DNA from: Streptomyces lilacinus
Lineage (GTDB): Bacteria > Actinomycetota > Actinomycetes > Streptomycetales > Streptomycetaceae
Length of the DNA: 12,269 nt
Direction: 5' to 3'
Assembly (NCBI GenBank): GCA_000715685.1
Contig: KL569399.1
Coordinates: 2,413 to 14,681 of the forward strand
Part shown: piece by piece, positions 1 through 8,459 of the stretch
Layout of the letters: each line of letters opens with the position of its first letter
How positions within the stretch are numbered: the first letter of the stretch is position 1
Notes under the pieces: model-generated
Seen by the model: the letters and a program-made list of their open reading frames with translations, nothing else
The model's database searches: none
What the model was told of the DNA's origin: nothing
Program-made: the position numbers and the translations under genes

Positions 1-183
1 GCCCGCCGCACCGTCGTCATCGGCGACGCCGTCGACGACGCGGTCGCCGCCGCGCACGTGGGCGCGCGGGCCGTGCTGTACACCGGCGGATCGCACAGCC
101 GCGAGAGCCTGGCGGCGGCCGGGGTGCCGGTCGTGGACAGTCTGGCGGAGGCCGTTGCCGAGGCGGAACGTCTCGTCGGCTGA
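1..183 (+). CDS. HAD-family phosphatase/hydrolase, C-terminal end only (partial)
   Basis: The first 60 codons of the window are open in frame 1 and end at TGA 181-183; the 5' part lies outside the window. The visible stretch contains a HAD motif IV-like segment, GDAVDDAVAAAHVGA, followed by the A-V-L-Y-T-G-G strand and turn and a short C-terminal helix. This is the usual end of a haloacid dehalogenase-like phosphatase, where the paired aspartates help bind Mg2+. The substrate cannot be judged because the nucleophile motif and cap domain are missing. The gene is co-directional with the glutamate dehydrogenase, but a 336-base gap with its own signals suggests separate transcription. Confidence 0.72.
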   Translation, partial: ARRTVVIGDAVDDAVAAAHVGARAVLYTGGSHSRESLAAAGVPVVDSLAEAVAEAERLVG

Positions 184-187
184 CCCG

Positions 188-213
188 CGCTGTCCACAGC
201 GTCAAAGTTTGAC
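188..213. promoter_or_regulatory. Two adjoining palindromes upstream of glutamate dehydrogenase (possible operator)
   Basis: CGCTGT-CC-ACAGCG (188-201) is a perfect 6-bp inverted repeat with a 2-base centre. It shares its last G with GTCAAA-G-TTTGAC (201-213), a perfect 6-bp inverted repeat around one G. The second contains TTGAC, which resembles a -35 element. The 1-2 base loops are too small for a transcriptional terminator, so a dimeric regulator site is the more natural reading. I cannot assign it to a known regulator. Confidence 0.35.
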
Positions 214-238
214 GCCGGGATTTGTACAGAAGCGGCTC

Positions 239-269
239 GTGACGTCAGCGGGGTAAAGAGCGATAGCCT
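239..269 (+). promoter_or_regulatory. Weak promoter candidate for glutamate dehydrogenase
   Basis: GTGACG (239-244, resembling TTGACG) and TAGCCT (264-269, fitting TAnnnT) are 19 bases apart. A start near 276 would give a leader of about 245 bases. The palindrome TGACGTCA (240-247) overlaps the -35 hexamer. The match is weak and the spacer is long, so this is only the best candidate I could find. The rest of the gap, 270-505, shows no convincing gene, hairpin or repeat; a GTG-started reading frame from 276 lacks support. Confidence 0.22.
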
Positions 270-505
270 TACCAGGTGATCAGCGCGATATCCGACGGGG
301 GCGACGGCGCCCCTGTCCTGCCCCCGGGTCGCCACGGTGCCCGGGCAGTCGCCGATCCCCGGAACCGGCCGTTGGTGACGATGTTCGCGAAGTTCGCCGA
401 GAACGGCCCGGTCACCCCTCATCCCGGCATACCGTCGAAGGCGACGGGACATCCCGTGTCGCGACGTGAAGCCATCACCACCTATGTCTCGCAACGGCGC
501 GCGAC

Positions 506-510
506 AGGAG
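506..510 (+). promoter_or_regulatory. Ribosome binding site deciding the glutamate dehydrogenase start
   Basis: AGGAG is 9 bases before ATG 520, with a second purine run AGAGG at 513-517. It favours this start over the in-frame ATGs at 466 and 484. Confidence 0.6.
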
Positions 511-519
511 CCAGAGGAC

Positions 520-3500
520 ATGCAGACCAAGCTGGACGAAGCAAAGGCCGAGCTGCTCGAGCGGGCGGCCCGCGTCGCTGAAGGCAGCCCGGCGGGCGGA
601 GCGCACCCGGCCGGTTCCCAGGGCGAGGGCGGACTCGACCAGGGGACCCTGACCGCCTACCTCCAGCGTTATTACCTGCACACCGCCCCCGAGGACCTCA
701 CCGGCCGCGACCCGGTCGACATCTACGGCGCGGCCCTCTCGCACTACCGCCTCGCCGAGACCCGTCCCCAGGGCACCGCCAACGTCCGGGTCCACACCCC
801 GACGGTGGAGGAGAACGGCTGGACGTCCAGCCACTCCGTCGTCGAGGTCGTCACCGACGACATGCCCTTCCTGGTCGACTCGGTCACCAACGAGCTCTCC
901 CGCCAGAACCGCGGCATCCACGTCGTCATCCACCCCCAGGTGGTCGTCCGCCGCGACGTGACCGGCCGCCTCCTGGAGGTCCTCGGCTCCGCCTGCGACG
1001 CGCACGGCGCCGGCAAGGACGCCGAGCTGCCGCACGACGCCCTCGTCGAGTCCTGGATCCACGTCGAGATCGACCGCGAGACCGACCGCGACGACCTCAA
1101 GCAGGTTGCCGCCGACCTGCTGCGCGTCCTGTCCGACGTCCGCGAGACCGTCGAGGACTGGGGCAAGATGCGCGACGCCGCGCTGCGCATCGCCGACGGG
1201 CTGGCGGACGAGCCGACGGCCGACGTCCCGCAGACCGAGATCGACGAGGCCCGCGAGCTGCTGCGCTGGCTGGCCGCCGACCACTTCACCTTCCTCGGCT
1301 ACCGCGAGTACGACCTGACCAAGGTCGCCACCGACGGCGAGGAGGAGGACGTCCTCACGGCCGTTCCCGGCACCGGCCTCGGCATCCTGCGCTCCGACCC
1401 CGCCCAGACCGCCGACGGGCACCACGACGGCCACCACGCGCCGCTGTCCCGCCCCTCCTCGCCCTCCTTCAGCCGGCTCCCGGCGGACGCCCGCGCCAAG
1501 GCCCGCGAGCACAAGCTGCTCGTCCTCACCAAGGCCAACAGCCGCGCCACCGTGCACCGCCCGTCCTACCTCGACTACGTCGGCGTGAAGAAGTTCGACG
1601 CCGAGGGCAACGTGGTCGGCGAGCGCCGCTTCCTGGGCCTGTTCTCCTCGGCCGCCTACACCGAGTCCGTCCGCCGCGTCCCGGTCATCCGCCGCAAGGT
1701 GGCCAAGGTCCTCGACGACGCCGGCTTCAGCCCCGACAGCCACGACGGCCGCGACCTGCTCCAGATCCTGGAGACCTACCCGCGCGACGAGCTGTTCCAG
1801 ACCCAGGCCGACCAGCTGCGGGCCATCGCCACCAGCGTGCTCTACCTGCAGGAGCGCCGTCGGCTGCGGCTGTACCTGCGCCGCGACGAGTACGGGCGCT
1901 ACTACTCCGCCCTCGTCTACCTGCCGCGCGACCGGTACACGACCGGCGTCCGGCTGCGCCTGATCGACATCCTCAAGGAGGAGCTCGGCGGCACCAGCGT
2001 CGACTTCACCGCCTGGAACACCGAGTCGGTCCTCTCCCGGCTGCACTTCGTCGTCCGCGTCGAGCCCGGCTCCGTGCTGCCCGACCTCAGCGAGGCCGAC
2101 GTCGACCGCATCGAGGCCCGCCTGGTCGAGGCCGCCCGCTCCTGGGCCGACGGCTTCGCCGAGACCCTCACCGCCGAGGTCGGCGAGGAGCGCGCCGCCG
2201 AGCTGCTGCGCCGCTACGGCCAGGCCTTCCCCGAGGGCTACAAGGCCGACCACAACCCCCGCAGCGCCGTCTCCGACCTCGGTCACCTGGAGAAGCTGAC
2301 CGCCGCCGGCGGCGACCGCGACTTCGCGCTCAGCCTCTACGAGCCGGTGGGCGCGGCCCCCGGCGAGCGCCGCTTCAAGATCTACCGCGCCGGCGAGCCC
2401 GTCTCCCTCTCCGCGGTCCTGCCGGTGCTCCACCGCCTCGGCGTCGAGGTCGTCGACGAGCGTCCGTACGAGCTGCGCTGCGCGGACCGCACGACCGCCT
2501 GGGTCTACGACTTCGGGCTGCGGATGCCCGAGCGCATCGAGGGCGACGACGCGCGCAGCCGCTTCCAGGAGGCCTTCGCGGCCGTCTGGACCGGCGAGGC
2601 GGAGAACGACAACTTCAACATGCTCGTGCTGAAGGCCGGTCTCGACTGGCGTCAGGCGATGGTGCTGCGGGCCTACGCCAAGTACTTGCGGCAGGCCGGC
2701 TCCACCTTCAGCCAGGCGTACATGGAGGACACCCTCAGCAACAACGTCCACACCACCCGCCTCCTGGTCAACCTGTTCGAGGCCCGGATGTCGCCCGCGC
2801 TGCAGCGCGCCGGCACCGAGCTGATCGACGGGCTCGAGGAGGAGCTGGACGGCGCCCTCGACCAGGTCGCGAGCCTGGACGAGGACCGCATCCTGCGCTC
2901 CTTCCTCACGGTCATCAAGGCCACGCTGCGCACCAACCACTTCCAGCGCGACGCCTCCGGCGCCCCGCACCCCTACCTGTCGATCAAGCTCGACCCGCAG
3001 GCGATCCCGGACCTGCCGGCGCCGCGCCCGGCCTTCGAGATCTGGGTCTACTCCCCGCGCGTCGAGGGCGTGCACCTGCGCTTCGGCAAGGTCGCCCGCG
3101 GTGGTCTGCGCTGGTCGGACCGGCGCGAGGACTTCCGCACCGAGATCCTCGGCCTGGTCAAGGCGCAGATGGTGAAGAACACCGTCATCGTGCCCGTCGG
3201 CGCCAAGGGCGGCTTCGTCGGCAAGCGGCTCCCGGACCCGTCCGTCGACCGCGACGCCTGGCTGGCCGAGGGCATCGCCTCGTACAAGACCTTCATCTCC
3301 GGTCTGCTCGACATCACCGACAACATGGTCGGCGGCGAGGTCGTCCCGCCCAAGGACGTCGTGCGCCACGACGAGGACGACACCTACCTCGTCGTCGCCG
3401 CAGACAAGGGCACCGCGACCTTCTCGGACATCGCCAACCAGGTCGCCGAGTCCTACGGCTTCTGGCTGGGCGACGCCTTCGCCTCCGGCGGCTCGGCCGG

Positions 3501-5526
3501 CTACGACCACAAGGGCATGGGCATCACCGCCCGCGGCGCCTGGGAGTCCGTCAAGCGGCACTTCGGCGAGCTGGGCCACAACACCCAGACCCAGGACTTC
3601 ACGGTCGTCGGCGTCGGCGACATGTCCGGTGACGTCTTCGGCAACGGCATGCTGCTCTCCGAGCACATCCGCCTGGTCGCCGCCTTCGACCACCGGCACA
3701 TCTTCCTCGACCCGAACCCGGACGCGGCCGTCTCCTACGCCGAGCGCCGCCGCCTGTTCGAGCTGCCGCGTTCCTCCTGGGCCGACTACGACACCTCGCT
3801 GCTCTCCGCGGGCGGCGGCGTCCACCCCCGTACGGCCAAGTCGATCCCGATCAACGCCCACGTGCGCGAGGCCCTCGGCATCGAGCCGGGCATCACCAAG
3901 ATGACGCCCGCCGAGCTGATGAAGGCCATCCTCAGCTCCCCCGTGGACCTCCTGTGGAACGGCGGCATCGGCACGTACGTCAAGGCGTCCACCGAGTCGC
4001 ACGCGGACGTCGGCGACAAGGCCAACGACGCCATTCGTGTCAACGGCGAGGACCTGCGGGTCAAGGTCGTCGGCGAGGGCGGCAACCTGGGCCTCACCCA
4101 GCTCGGCCGCATCGAGTTCGCCCTGTCCGGCGGGCCCGACTCCACCGGTGGCCGCGTCAACACCGACGCCATCGACAACAGCGCCGGCGTGGACACCTCC
4201 GACCACGAGGTGAACATCAAGATCCTGCTCAACGGTCTGGTCGTCGAGGGCGACATGACCGTCAAGCAGCGCAACAAGCTCCTGGCGGAGATGACCGACG
4301 AGGTCGGCGAGCTCGTCCTGCGCAACAACTACGCGCAGAACGTGGCCCTGGCCAACGGTGTGGCCCAGGCGCCCAGCCTGCTCCACGCCCACCAGCGGAT
4401 CATGCGCCGCCTCAGCCGCGACGGTCACCTCGACCGGGCCCTTGAGTTCCTGCCCACCGACCGGCAGATCCGTGAGCGGCTGTCCGCCGGCCGCGGGCTG
4501 ACCCAGCCCGAGCTGGCCGTCCTCCTCGCCTACATCAAGATCACCACGGCTGAGGAGCTGCTCGCCACCGAGCTGCCCGACGACCCGTACCTGCAGCGCC
4601 TGCTGTACGCCTACTTCCCGAACGCGCTGCGCACGTCGTTCGGCGAGCAGATCGACAGCCACGCCCTGCGTCGCGAGATCGTCACGACCGTCCTGGTCAA
4701 CGACACGGTCAACTCCGGCGGCTCGACCTTCCTGCACCGCCTGCGGGAGGAGACCGGCGCCTCGCTGGAGGAGATCGTCCGGGCGCAGACCGCGGCCCGC
4801 GAGATCTTCGCCCTGAACGAGGTCTGGGACGCCGTCGAGGCGCTCGACAACGTGGTGGCGGCCGACGTCCAGACCCGGATCCGGCTGCACTCCCGCCGAC
4901 TGGTCGAGCGCGGCACGCGCTGGCTGCTCAACAACCGGCCGCAGCCGCTGCAGCTGGCGGACACCATCGACTTCTTCCGCGACGCGGTCGACTCGGTCTG
5001 GACCGAGCTGCCCAAGCTGCTGCGCGGCGCCGACATGGAGTGGTGGCAGTCCATCCACGACGAGCTGGTCGCCGCCGAGGTGCCCGACGAGCTGGCGGTG
5101 AAGGTCGCGGGCTTCTCGTCCGTCTTCCCGGCGCTCGACATCGTCGCCACCGCCGACCGCACGGGCAAGGAGCCGCTGGACGTGGCCGAGGTCTACTACG
5201 ACCTGGCCGACCGGCTGCACATCACCCAGCTGATGGACCGGATCATCGAGCTGCCGCGGGCCGACCGCTGGCAGTCCATGGCCCGCGCCTCCATCCGTGA
5301 GGACCTCTACGCCGCCCACGCGGCGCTCACCGCCGAGGTCCTCTCCGCGGGCAACGGCGCCTCCACCCCGGAGCAGCGCTTCCTGGAGTGGGAGGAGCGC
5401 AACGCCGCGATCCTCACCCGCGCCCGCACCACGCTGGACGAGATCCGGGGCTCCGACGCCTTCGACCTGGCCAACCTCTCGGTGGCCATGAGGACGATGC
5501 GTACGCTGCTGCGTTCGCACACCTGA
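520..5526 (+). CDS. gdh: NAD-specific glutamate dehydrogenase, large (about 180 kDa) type
   Basis: This 1668-residue protein belongs to the large bacterial NAD-glutamate dehydrogenase family, which interconverts L-glutamate and 2-oxoglutarate plus ammonium and is usually a catabolic, cytosolic enzyme. The N-terminal half is the long regulatory region, ACT-like in known family members. The catalytic core shows ARGGLRWSDR (859-868), GAKGG with the likely catalytic lysine K896, the nucleotide-binding stretch VGVGDMSGDVFGNG (1030-1043), LWNGGIGTYVK (1145-1155) and VGEGGNLG (1184-1191). The C-terminal helical domain appears complete, and the length is normal for the family. The start is set at ATG 520 because AGGAG (506-510) lies 9 bases upstream; ATG 466 and ATG 484 are in frame but have poorer sites. 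A His/Ser-rich stretch around residues 304-324 looks like a variable loop. A strong hairpin follows 23 bases after the stop. Confidence 0.96.
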   Translation: MQTKLDEAKAELLERAARVAEGSPAGGAHPAGSQGEGGLDQGTLTAYLQRYYLHTAPEDLTGRDPVDIYGAALSHYRLAETRPQGTANVRVHTPTVEENGWTSSHSVVEVVTDDMPFLVDSVTNELSRQNRGIHVVIHPQVVVRRDVTGRLLEVLGSACDAHGAGKDAELPHDALVESWIHVEIDRETDRDDLKQVAADLLRVLSDVRETVEDWGKMRDAALRIADGLADEPTADVPQTEIDEARELLRWLAADHFTFLGYREYDLTKVATDGEEEDVLTAVPGTGLGILRSDPAQTADGHHDGHHAPLSRPSSPSFSRLPADARAKAREHKLLVLTKANSRATVHRPSYLDYVGVKKFDAEGNVVGERRFLGLFSSAAYTESVRRVPVIRRKVAKVLDDAGFSPDSHDGRDLLQILETYPRDELFQTQADQLRAIATSVLYLQERRRLRLYLRRDEYGRYYSALVYLPRDRYTTGVRLRLIDILKEELGGTSVDFTAWNTESVLSRLHFVVRVEPGSVLPDLSEADVDRIEARLVEAARSWADGFAETLTAEVGEERAAELLRRYGQAFPEGYKADHNPRSAVSDLGHLEKLTAAGGDRDFALSLYEPVGAAPGERRFKIYRAGEPVSLSAVLPVLHRLGVEVVDERPYELRCADRTTAWVYDFGLRMPERIEGDDARSRFQEAFAAVWTGEAENDNFNMLVLKAGLDWRQAMVLRAYAKYLRQAGSTFSQAYMEDTLSNNVHTTRLLVNLFEARMSPALQRAGTELIDGLEEELDGALDQVASLDEDRILRSFLTVIKATLRTNHFQRDASGAPHPYLSIKLDPQAIPDLPAPRPAFEIWVYSPRVEGVHLRFGKVARGGLRWSDRREDFRTEILGLVKAQMVKNTVIVPVGAKGGFVGKRLPDPSVDRDAWLAEGIASYKTFISGLLDITDNMVGGEVVPPKDVVRHDEDDTYLVVAADKGTATFSDIANQVAESYGFWLGDAFASGGSAGYDHKGMGITARGAWESVKRHFGELGHNTQTQDFTVVGVGDMSGDVFGNGMLLSEHIRLVAAFDHRHIFLDPNPDAAVSYAERRRLFELPRSSWADYDTSLLSAGGGVHPRTAKSIPINAHVREALGIEPGITKMTPAELMKAILSSPVDLLWNGGIGTYVKASTESHADVGDKANDAIRVNGEDLRVKVVGEGGNLGLTQLGRIEFALSGGPDSTGGRVNTDAIDNSAGVDTSDHEVNIKILLNGLVVEGDMTVKQRNKLLAEMTDEVGELVLRNNYAQNVALANGVAQAPSLLHAHQRIMRRLSRDGHLDRALEFLPTDRQIRERLSAGRGLTQPELAVLLAYIKITTAEELLATELPDDPYLQRLLYAYFPNALRTSFGEQIDSHALRREIVTTVLVNDTVNSGGSTFLHRLREETGASLEEIVRAQTAAREIFALNEVWDAVEALDNVVAADVQTRIRLHSRRLVERGTRWLLNNRPQPLQLADTIDFFRDAVDSVWTELPKLLRGADMEWWQSIHDELVAAEVPDELAVKVAGFSSVFPALDIVATADRTGKEPLDVAEVYYDLADRLHITQLMDRIIELPRADRWQSMARASIREDLYAAHAALTAEVLSAGNGASTPEQRFLEWEERNAAILTRARTTLDEIRGSDAFDLANLSVAMRTMRTLLRSHT

Positions 5527-5549
5527 TCGGCGACCGCCGCACCCGCATG

Positions 5550-5590
5550 AAAGGGGCGGCTCCGGGGAAAACCCCCGGAGCCGCCCCTTT
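5550..5590 (+). terminator. Strong hairpin terminator after glutamate dehydrogenase
   Basis: AAAGGGGCGGCTCCGGGG (5550-5567) pairs perfectly over 18 bp with 5573-5590 around a 5-base AAAAC loop. Only TTT follows in the stem end, so there is no true U-tract, but such GC-rich stems act as terminators in actinomycetes. The A/T ends make it readable on both strands. It ends only 20 bases before the next start codon, so it could also act as a 5' leader element for that gene. Confidence 0.85.
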
Positions 5591-5610
5591 CGTACTGCAA
5601 AGAGAGATGG

Positions 5611-6771
5611 ATGTCGGTCGTTCGACGGCTTGTGTCCACCCGGCCGGCGTACCGGGAAGCGGCCGTCGCGGCGGCCGTCCAGCTGTCCGTGGCCGCCCTC
5701 GGCTTCACGGTCCTGCTGGTGGTCAACCATCACCTCGGCCACGGCGTGCGCTGGCTGCTGTACCGCTGGGACAGTGGTCACTACCTGCACGTCGCCGAGC
5801 GCGGCTACCCGAGCGCGCTCCTCTACCGGCCCGACGGGACGCCCGAGTACAACCGGCTCGCCTTCTTCCCGCTCGTCCCCGCCCTGATCCGGGGCGTCCA
5901 CCTGGTCAGCGGCCTGCCCCACGCCTATGCCGGGGTGCTGGTGTCGTGGTGCGCCGCGGCGGTGGCGGCGGTCGGCGTGTACGCGCTCGTACGGTCGCTG
6001 GGCGGCCGGCCGGGCGCCGGCTACGCCTGCGTGGCGCTGTGGGCCTGCTGCCCGTACGCCTTCGCGCTGTGGGTGCCGTACTCCGAGGCCGTCTTCAGCG
6101 CGTTCCTGGTGTGGGCCCTGGTGGCGCTGGTGCGGGAGCGCTGGCTCGCGGCCGGAGTGCTGTGCGCCTTCGCCGGCACCGTACGGCCCACGGCGACGGT
6201 GCTGATCGCGGCGCTGCTGGCGGCCGCCGGATGGGCGGCGCTGCGCCGGCGCGACGGCTGGCGGCCGTGGGCGGCGCTGGCCGTCGCGCCCCTGGGGCTG
6301 CTGGTCAGCTGGCTCTTCCTGGGCAGTCGGGTGGGCCGCTGGGACGGCTGGTTCGAGGCGGAGCGGGCCTGGGGGCAGTCCTTCGACTTCGGCGTGGGCA
6401 CGCTGGGGGTGCTGCGCCGCATCCTGCTCTACCGCGACCTGGGGGCCGCCGGTGACGTGCGGCAGGTGGGCGTGCTCGCCGTGGTGCTGCTGACGGCCGC
6501 CGGGGTGCTGGCCCTGGCGCTGGACCGGCGGGTGCCGTGGCCGTTGGTCGTGGTGGTGGCCGGGGCGTGGCTGCTGATGGTGGGGACGCCCGGGTCACCG
6601 TTCTCCAAGCCACGTTTCATGCTGCCTTTCCTGCCGGTTCTGCTGCTGTTGGTGGCGCGGCCGCTCGGGCGTGTTCCGCTGGGGGTGCGGGTGTGTCTCT
6701 ACGGTGGAGGTGCGGTGGTCTCGGGTTGGTACGCGGCCGGGTTGCTCGTGCTGTTCGACGGGTCGCCGTGA
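5611..6771 (+). CDS. Integral membrane mannosyltransferase-like protein (PIG-V/Mannosyl_trans2 type)
   Basis: A 386-residue, strongly hydrophobic protein with roughly 8-10 predicted membrane segments. After the first segment (about 17-39) comes an outward loop with WDSGHY (53-58) and a downstream ERGYP, then NRLAFFPLVP (81-90). This matches the GT-C layout of PIG-V-like mannosyltransferases, where the aspartate after W (D54) is the likely catalytic or metal residue and the donor is a polyprenyl-phosphate mannose. The start ATG 5611 has a modest purine site GAGAG at 5602-5606; a GTG at 5632 is an alternative. It follows the glutamate dehydrogenase hairpin by only 20 bases. Its last 73 bases overlap the 3' end of the opposite-strand gtrA gene. 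The acceptor is unknown; the link to the nearby mannose genes is inference. Confidence 0.82.
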   Translation: MSVVRRLVSTRPAYREAAVAAAVQLSVAALGFTVLLVVNHHLGHGVRWLLYRWDSGHYLHVAERGYPSALLYRPDGTPEYNRLAFFPLVPALIRGVHLVSGLPHAYAGVLVSWCAAAVAAVGVYALVRSLGGRPGAGYACVALWACCPYAFALWVPYSEAVFSAFLVWALVALVRERWLAAGVLCAFAGTVRPTATVLIAALLAAAGWAALRRRDGWRPWAALAVAPLGLLVSWLFLGSRVGRWDGWFEAERAWGQSFDFGVGTLGVLRRILLYRDLGAAGDVRQVGVLAVVLLTAAGVLALALDRRVPWPLVVVVAGAWLLMVGTPGSPFSKPRFMLPFLPVLLLLVARPLGRVPLGVRVCLYGGGAVVSGWYAAGLLVLFDGSP

Positions 6772-7256
6772 CGCGAGCCGTGCCGCCCACCGTGGCCGGG
6801 CAGGGCTCTGAAGACCCACGCACGGTAGGACCAGAAGCGGAACAGCGTGGCCGTGCCGATGCCCAGGAACTTGAAGAGGTTGCCCAGGAGCGGCCCGCCC
6901 CAGCCGAAGCCGTAGGTGGCCACGTAGAGCACACCGTTCTCGATCACCAGGCCGACGACGCTGAAGACCGCGAAGAGCGCGACCTCCTTGCTGCGGTGGC
7001 TCTTGTCGCGGTCCCGGTAGGTGAAGTAGCGCAGGCCCAGGTAGTTGAACGCGATGGCGACGGTGGTCGCGATCACGCTGCAGCGCACCACCGGCAGCCC
7101 GGTGGCACCTCGGCACACGTTGAAGACGCCCAGGTTGACGAAGATCCCCAGGCCGCCCACCGTGCCGAACTTCGCGAACTCCCGACCGAGCGCCAGCAGG
7201 CGCTTCGGGCCGGTCGCACGCTTCCCCCTGGATTGCGTCGGCTGCGTCGGTCGCAA
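6699..7256 (-). CDS. GtrA family membrane protein
   Basis: A 185-residue protein with four membrane segments (about 27-48, 56-78, 92-114, 124-144). It carries the GtrA signature FKFLGIGTATLFRFWSYRAWVF around 128-149. GtrA proteins are thought to help flip polyprenyl-phosphate-linked sugars, and in some archaeal and bacterial dolichol-phosphate mannose synthases a related domain is fused to the synthase. Here the synthase (8527-9345) is a separate gene. The start is TTG at 7254-7256: GGAG (7263-7266, minus strand) is 6 bases upstream, and a stop codon lies a short way upstream in frame with no ATG or GTG between. A hydrophilic tail (about 151-185, rich in H, S, T and P) is encoded over the overlap with the convergent mannosyltransferase gene. 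Confidence 0.85.
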   Translation of the reverse strand: MRPTQPTQSRGKRATGPKRLLALGREFAKFGTVGGLGIFVNLGVFNVCRGATGLPVVRCSVIATTVAIAFNYLGLRYFTYRDRDKSHRSKEVALFAVFSVVGLVIENGVLYVATYGFGWGGPLLGNLFKFLGIGTATLFRFWSYRAWVFRALPGHGGRHGSRHGDPSNSTSNPAAYQPETTAPPP

Positions 7257-7294
7257 GGGCCTCTCCAGATACGGTCGCCACGCGTAGCGGACAT

Positions 7295-7340
7295 CTCACG
7301 TAGACAACCGATTGTAGTGTAAATTGCCGCAAAAACTGAC
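7295..7340. promoter_or_regulatory. AT-rich divergent promoter region between gtrA and the GDP-mannose pyrophosphorylase
   Basis: This stretch is markedly AT-rich in a very GC-rich window and sits between two divergent genes. On the minus strand TACAAT (7311-7316) is a good -10 and would start gtrA transcription about 48 bases before its TTG; its -35 is poor. On the plus strand TAGTGT (7315-7320) fits a TAGnnT -10, also without a clear -35. The two -10 candidates overlap, so the two genes may compete for polymerase. Confidence 0.45.
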
Positions 7341-7379
7341 GCAGTGCGACGGTGCGACCACAATGGGCGAGGAACTGGC

Positions 7380-8459
7380 ATGACAGAGGCGGTACTGCTC
7401 GTCGGCGGCAAGGGGACCCGACTCCAGCCGCTCACCATCAACACGCCCAAACCCATGGTCCCGGCCGCCGGGGTGCCCTTCCTCGCCCATCAGCTGGCCC
7501 GGGCCAAGGCGGCCGGCGTCGACCACGTCGTCCTGGCCACCTCCTATCTGGCCGAGGTCTTCGAGCCCTACTTCGGCGACGGCTCCGCGCACGGACTGCG
7601 GCTGACGTACGTCCATGAGGAGGAACCGCTCGGCACCGGCGGGGCCATCCGGCACGCCGCCCGGGCCCTGGACGCCGGCGCCTCCGACCCCGTCCTCGTC
7701 TTCAACGGCGACATCCTCACCGGCCTCGACATCAGGGCCCTGCTGCTGCGCCACGAGCGGGCCCAGGCCGATGTCACCCTGCACCTCACCCGGGTGGCGG
7801 ACCCCCGCGCCTTCGGCCTCGTCCCCACCGACGCCGACGGCCGGGTCCTCGCCTTCACCGAGAAGCCGCGCCACCCGCACGAGATCGTCACCGACCAGAT
7901 CAACGCCGGTGCCTACGTCTTCCGGCGCGAGGTCATCGACGCCATTCCCGCAGGCCGCCCGGTCTCCGTGGAACGCGAGACCTTCCCCGGGCTGCTCGCC
8001 GCCGAGGCGCTGCTGCACGGGGTGGTCGACTCCTCGTACTGGCTCGACCTGGGCCGGCCCGCGTCCTTCGTCCAGGCCTCCGCCGACCTGGTGCGCGGCA
8101 TCGTCCACTCCCCGGCGGTCCCCGGCGAGCCCGGCGAGTACCTCGTGCTGCCCGGGGCCCGCGTCGACGCCGGGGCCCGGCTCGGCGGCGGCACGGTCGT
8201 GGGCGCCGGGGCGCACATCGCGGCGGGGGCCGAGGTGGAGGGCTCCGTCGTCCTGGACGGCGCCCGCGTCGAGGCCGGCGCGCGGGTGCGGGCCTCCATG
8301 GTCGGCGCGGGTGCCCGGGTGGGCCCGCGGACCGTGCTCGACGGCGCGGTGATCGGCGACCGCTCCGAGATCGGCGCGGACAACGAGCTGTGCGAGGGCG
8401 CCCGCGTCTGGTGCGGCACCGCGATCCCGGACGCCGCCATCCGCTTCTCCGCGGTGTGA
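7380..8459 (+). CDS. manB: Mannose-1-phosphate guanylyltransferase (GDP-mannose pyrophosphorylase)
   Basis: A 359-residue nucleotidyltransferase that probably makes GDP-mannose from GTP and mannose 1-phosphate. It has GGKGTRLQPLT (9-19), the sugar-phosphate site T-P-K-P (22-25), GTGGAI (85-90), the metal aspartate in FNGD (108-111), FTEKP (159-163) and DQINAGAYVF (172-181). The C-terminal third is a left-handed beta-helix of hexapeptide repeats (about 258-340). From memory it closely resembles mycobacterial ManB (Rv3264c), including length and the VSVERE..FP.LLA segment; other authors name this enzyme ManC, and glucose- or heptose-specific relatives are possible. The start ATG 7380 has GAGG (7369-7372) 7 bases upstream; an in-frame GTG at 7344 has no such site. 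It is the first gene of a likely plus-strand operon. Confidence 0.88.
   Translation: MTEAVLLVGGKGTRLQPLTINTPKPMVPAAGVPFLAHQLARAKAAGVDHVVLATSYLAEVFEPYFGDGSAHGLRLTYVHEEEPLGTGGAIRHAARALDAGASDPVLVFNGDILTGLDIRALLLRHERAQADVTLHLTRVADPRAFGLVPTDADGRVLAFTEKPRHPHEIVTDQINAGAYVFRREVIDAIPAGRPVSVERETFPGLLAAEALLHGVVDSSYWLDLGRPASFVQASADLVRGIVHSPAVPGEPGEYLVLPGARVDAGARLGGGTVVGAGAHIAAGAEVEGSVVLDGARVEAGARVRASMVGAGARVGPRTVLDGAVIGDRSEIGADNELCEGARVWCGTAIPDAAIRFSAV

Noticed and set aside
261..275. Possible iron-regulator half-site (TAGCCTTACC) upstream of gdh
   Set aside because: Only a loose half-match to actinobacterial iron boxes, with no symmetric second half.
276..581. A 101-codon GTG-started frame in the gdh leader
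   Set aside because: It overlaps the gdh start, has no recognisable motif or ribosome site, and its second half is merely gdh coding sequence in another frame.
475..5922. A very long (1815-codon) open frame on the minus strand, opposite glutamate dehydrogenase
   Set aside because: High-GC codon bias empties the antisense frame of stops; its translation is low-complexity (V, G, D, L, A rich) and the plus strand holds a clear, motif-rich enzyme.
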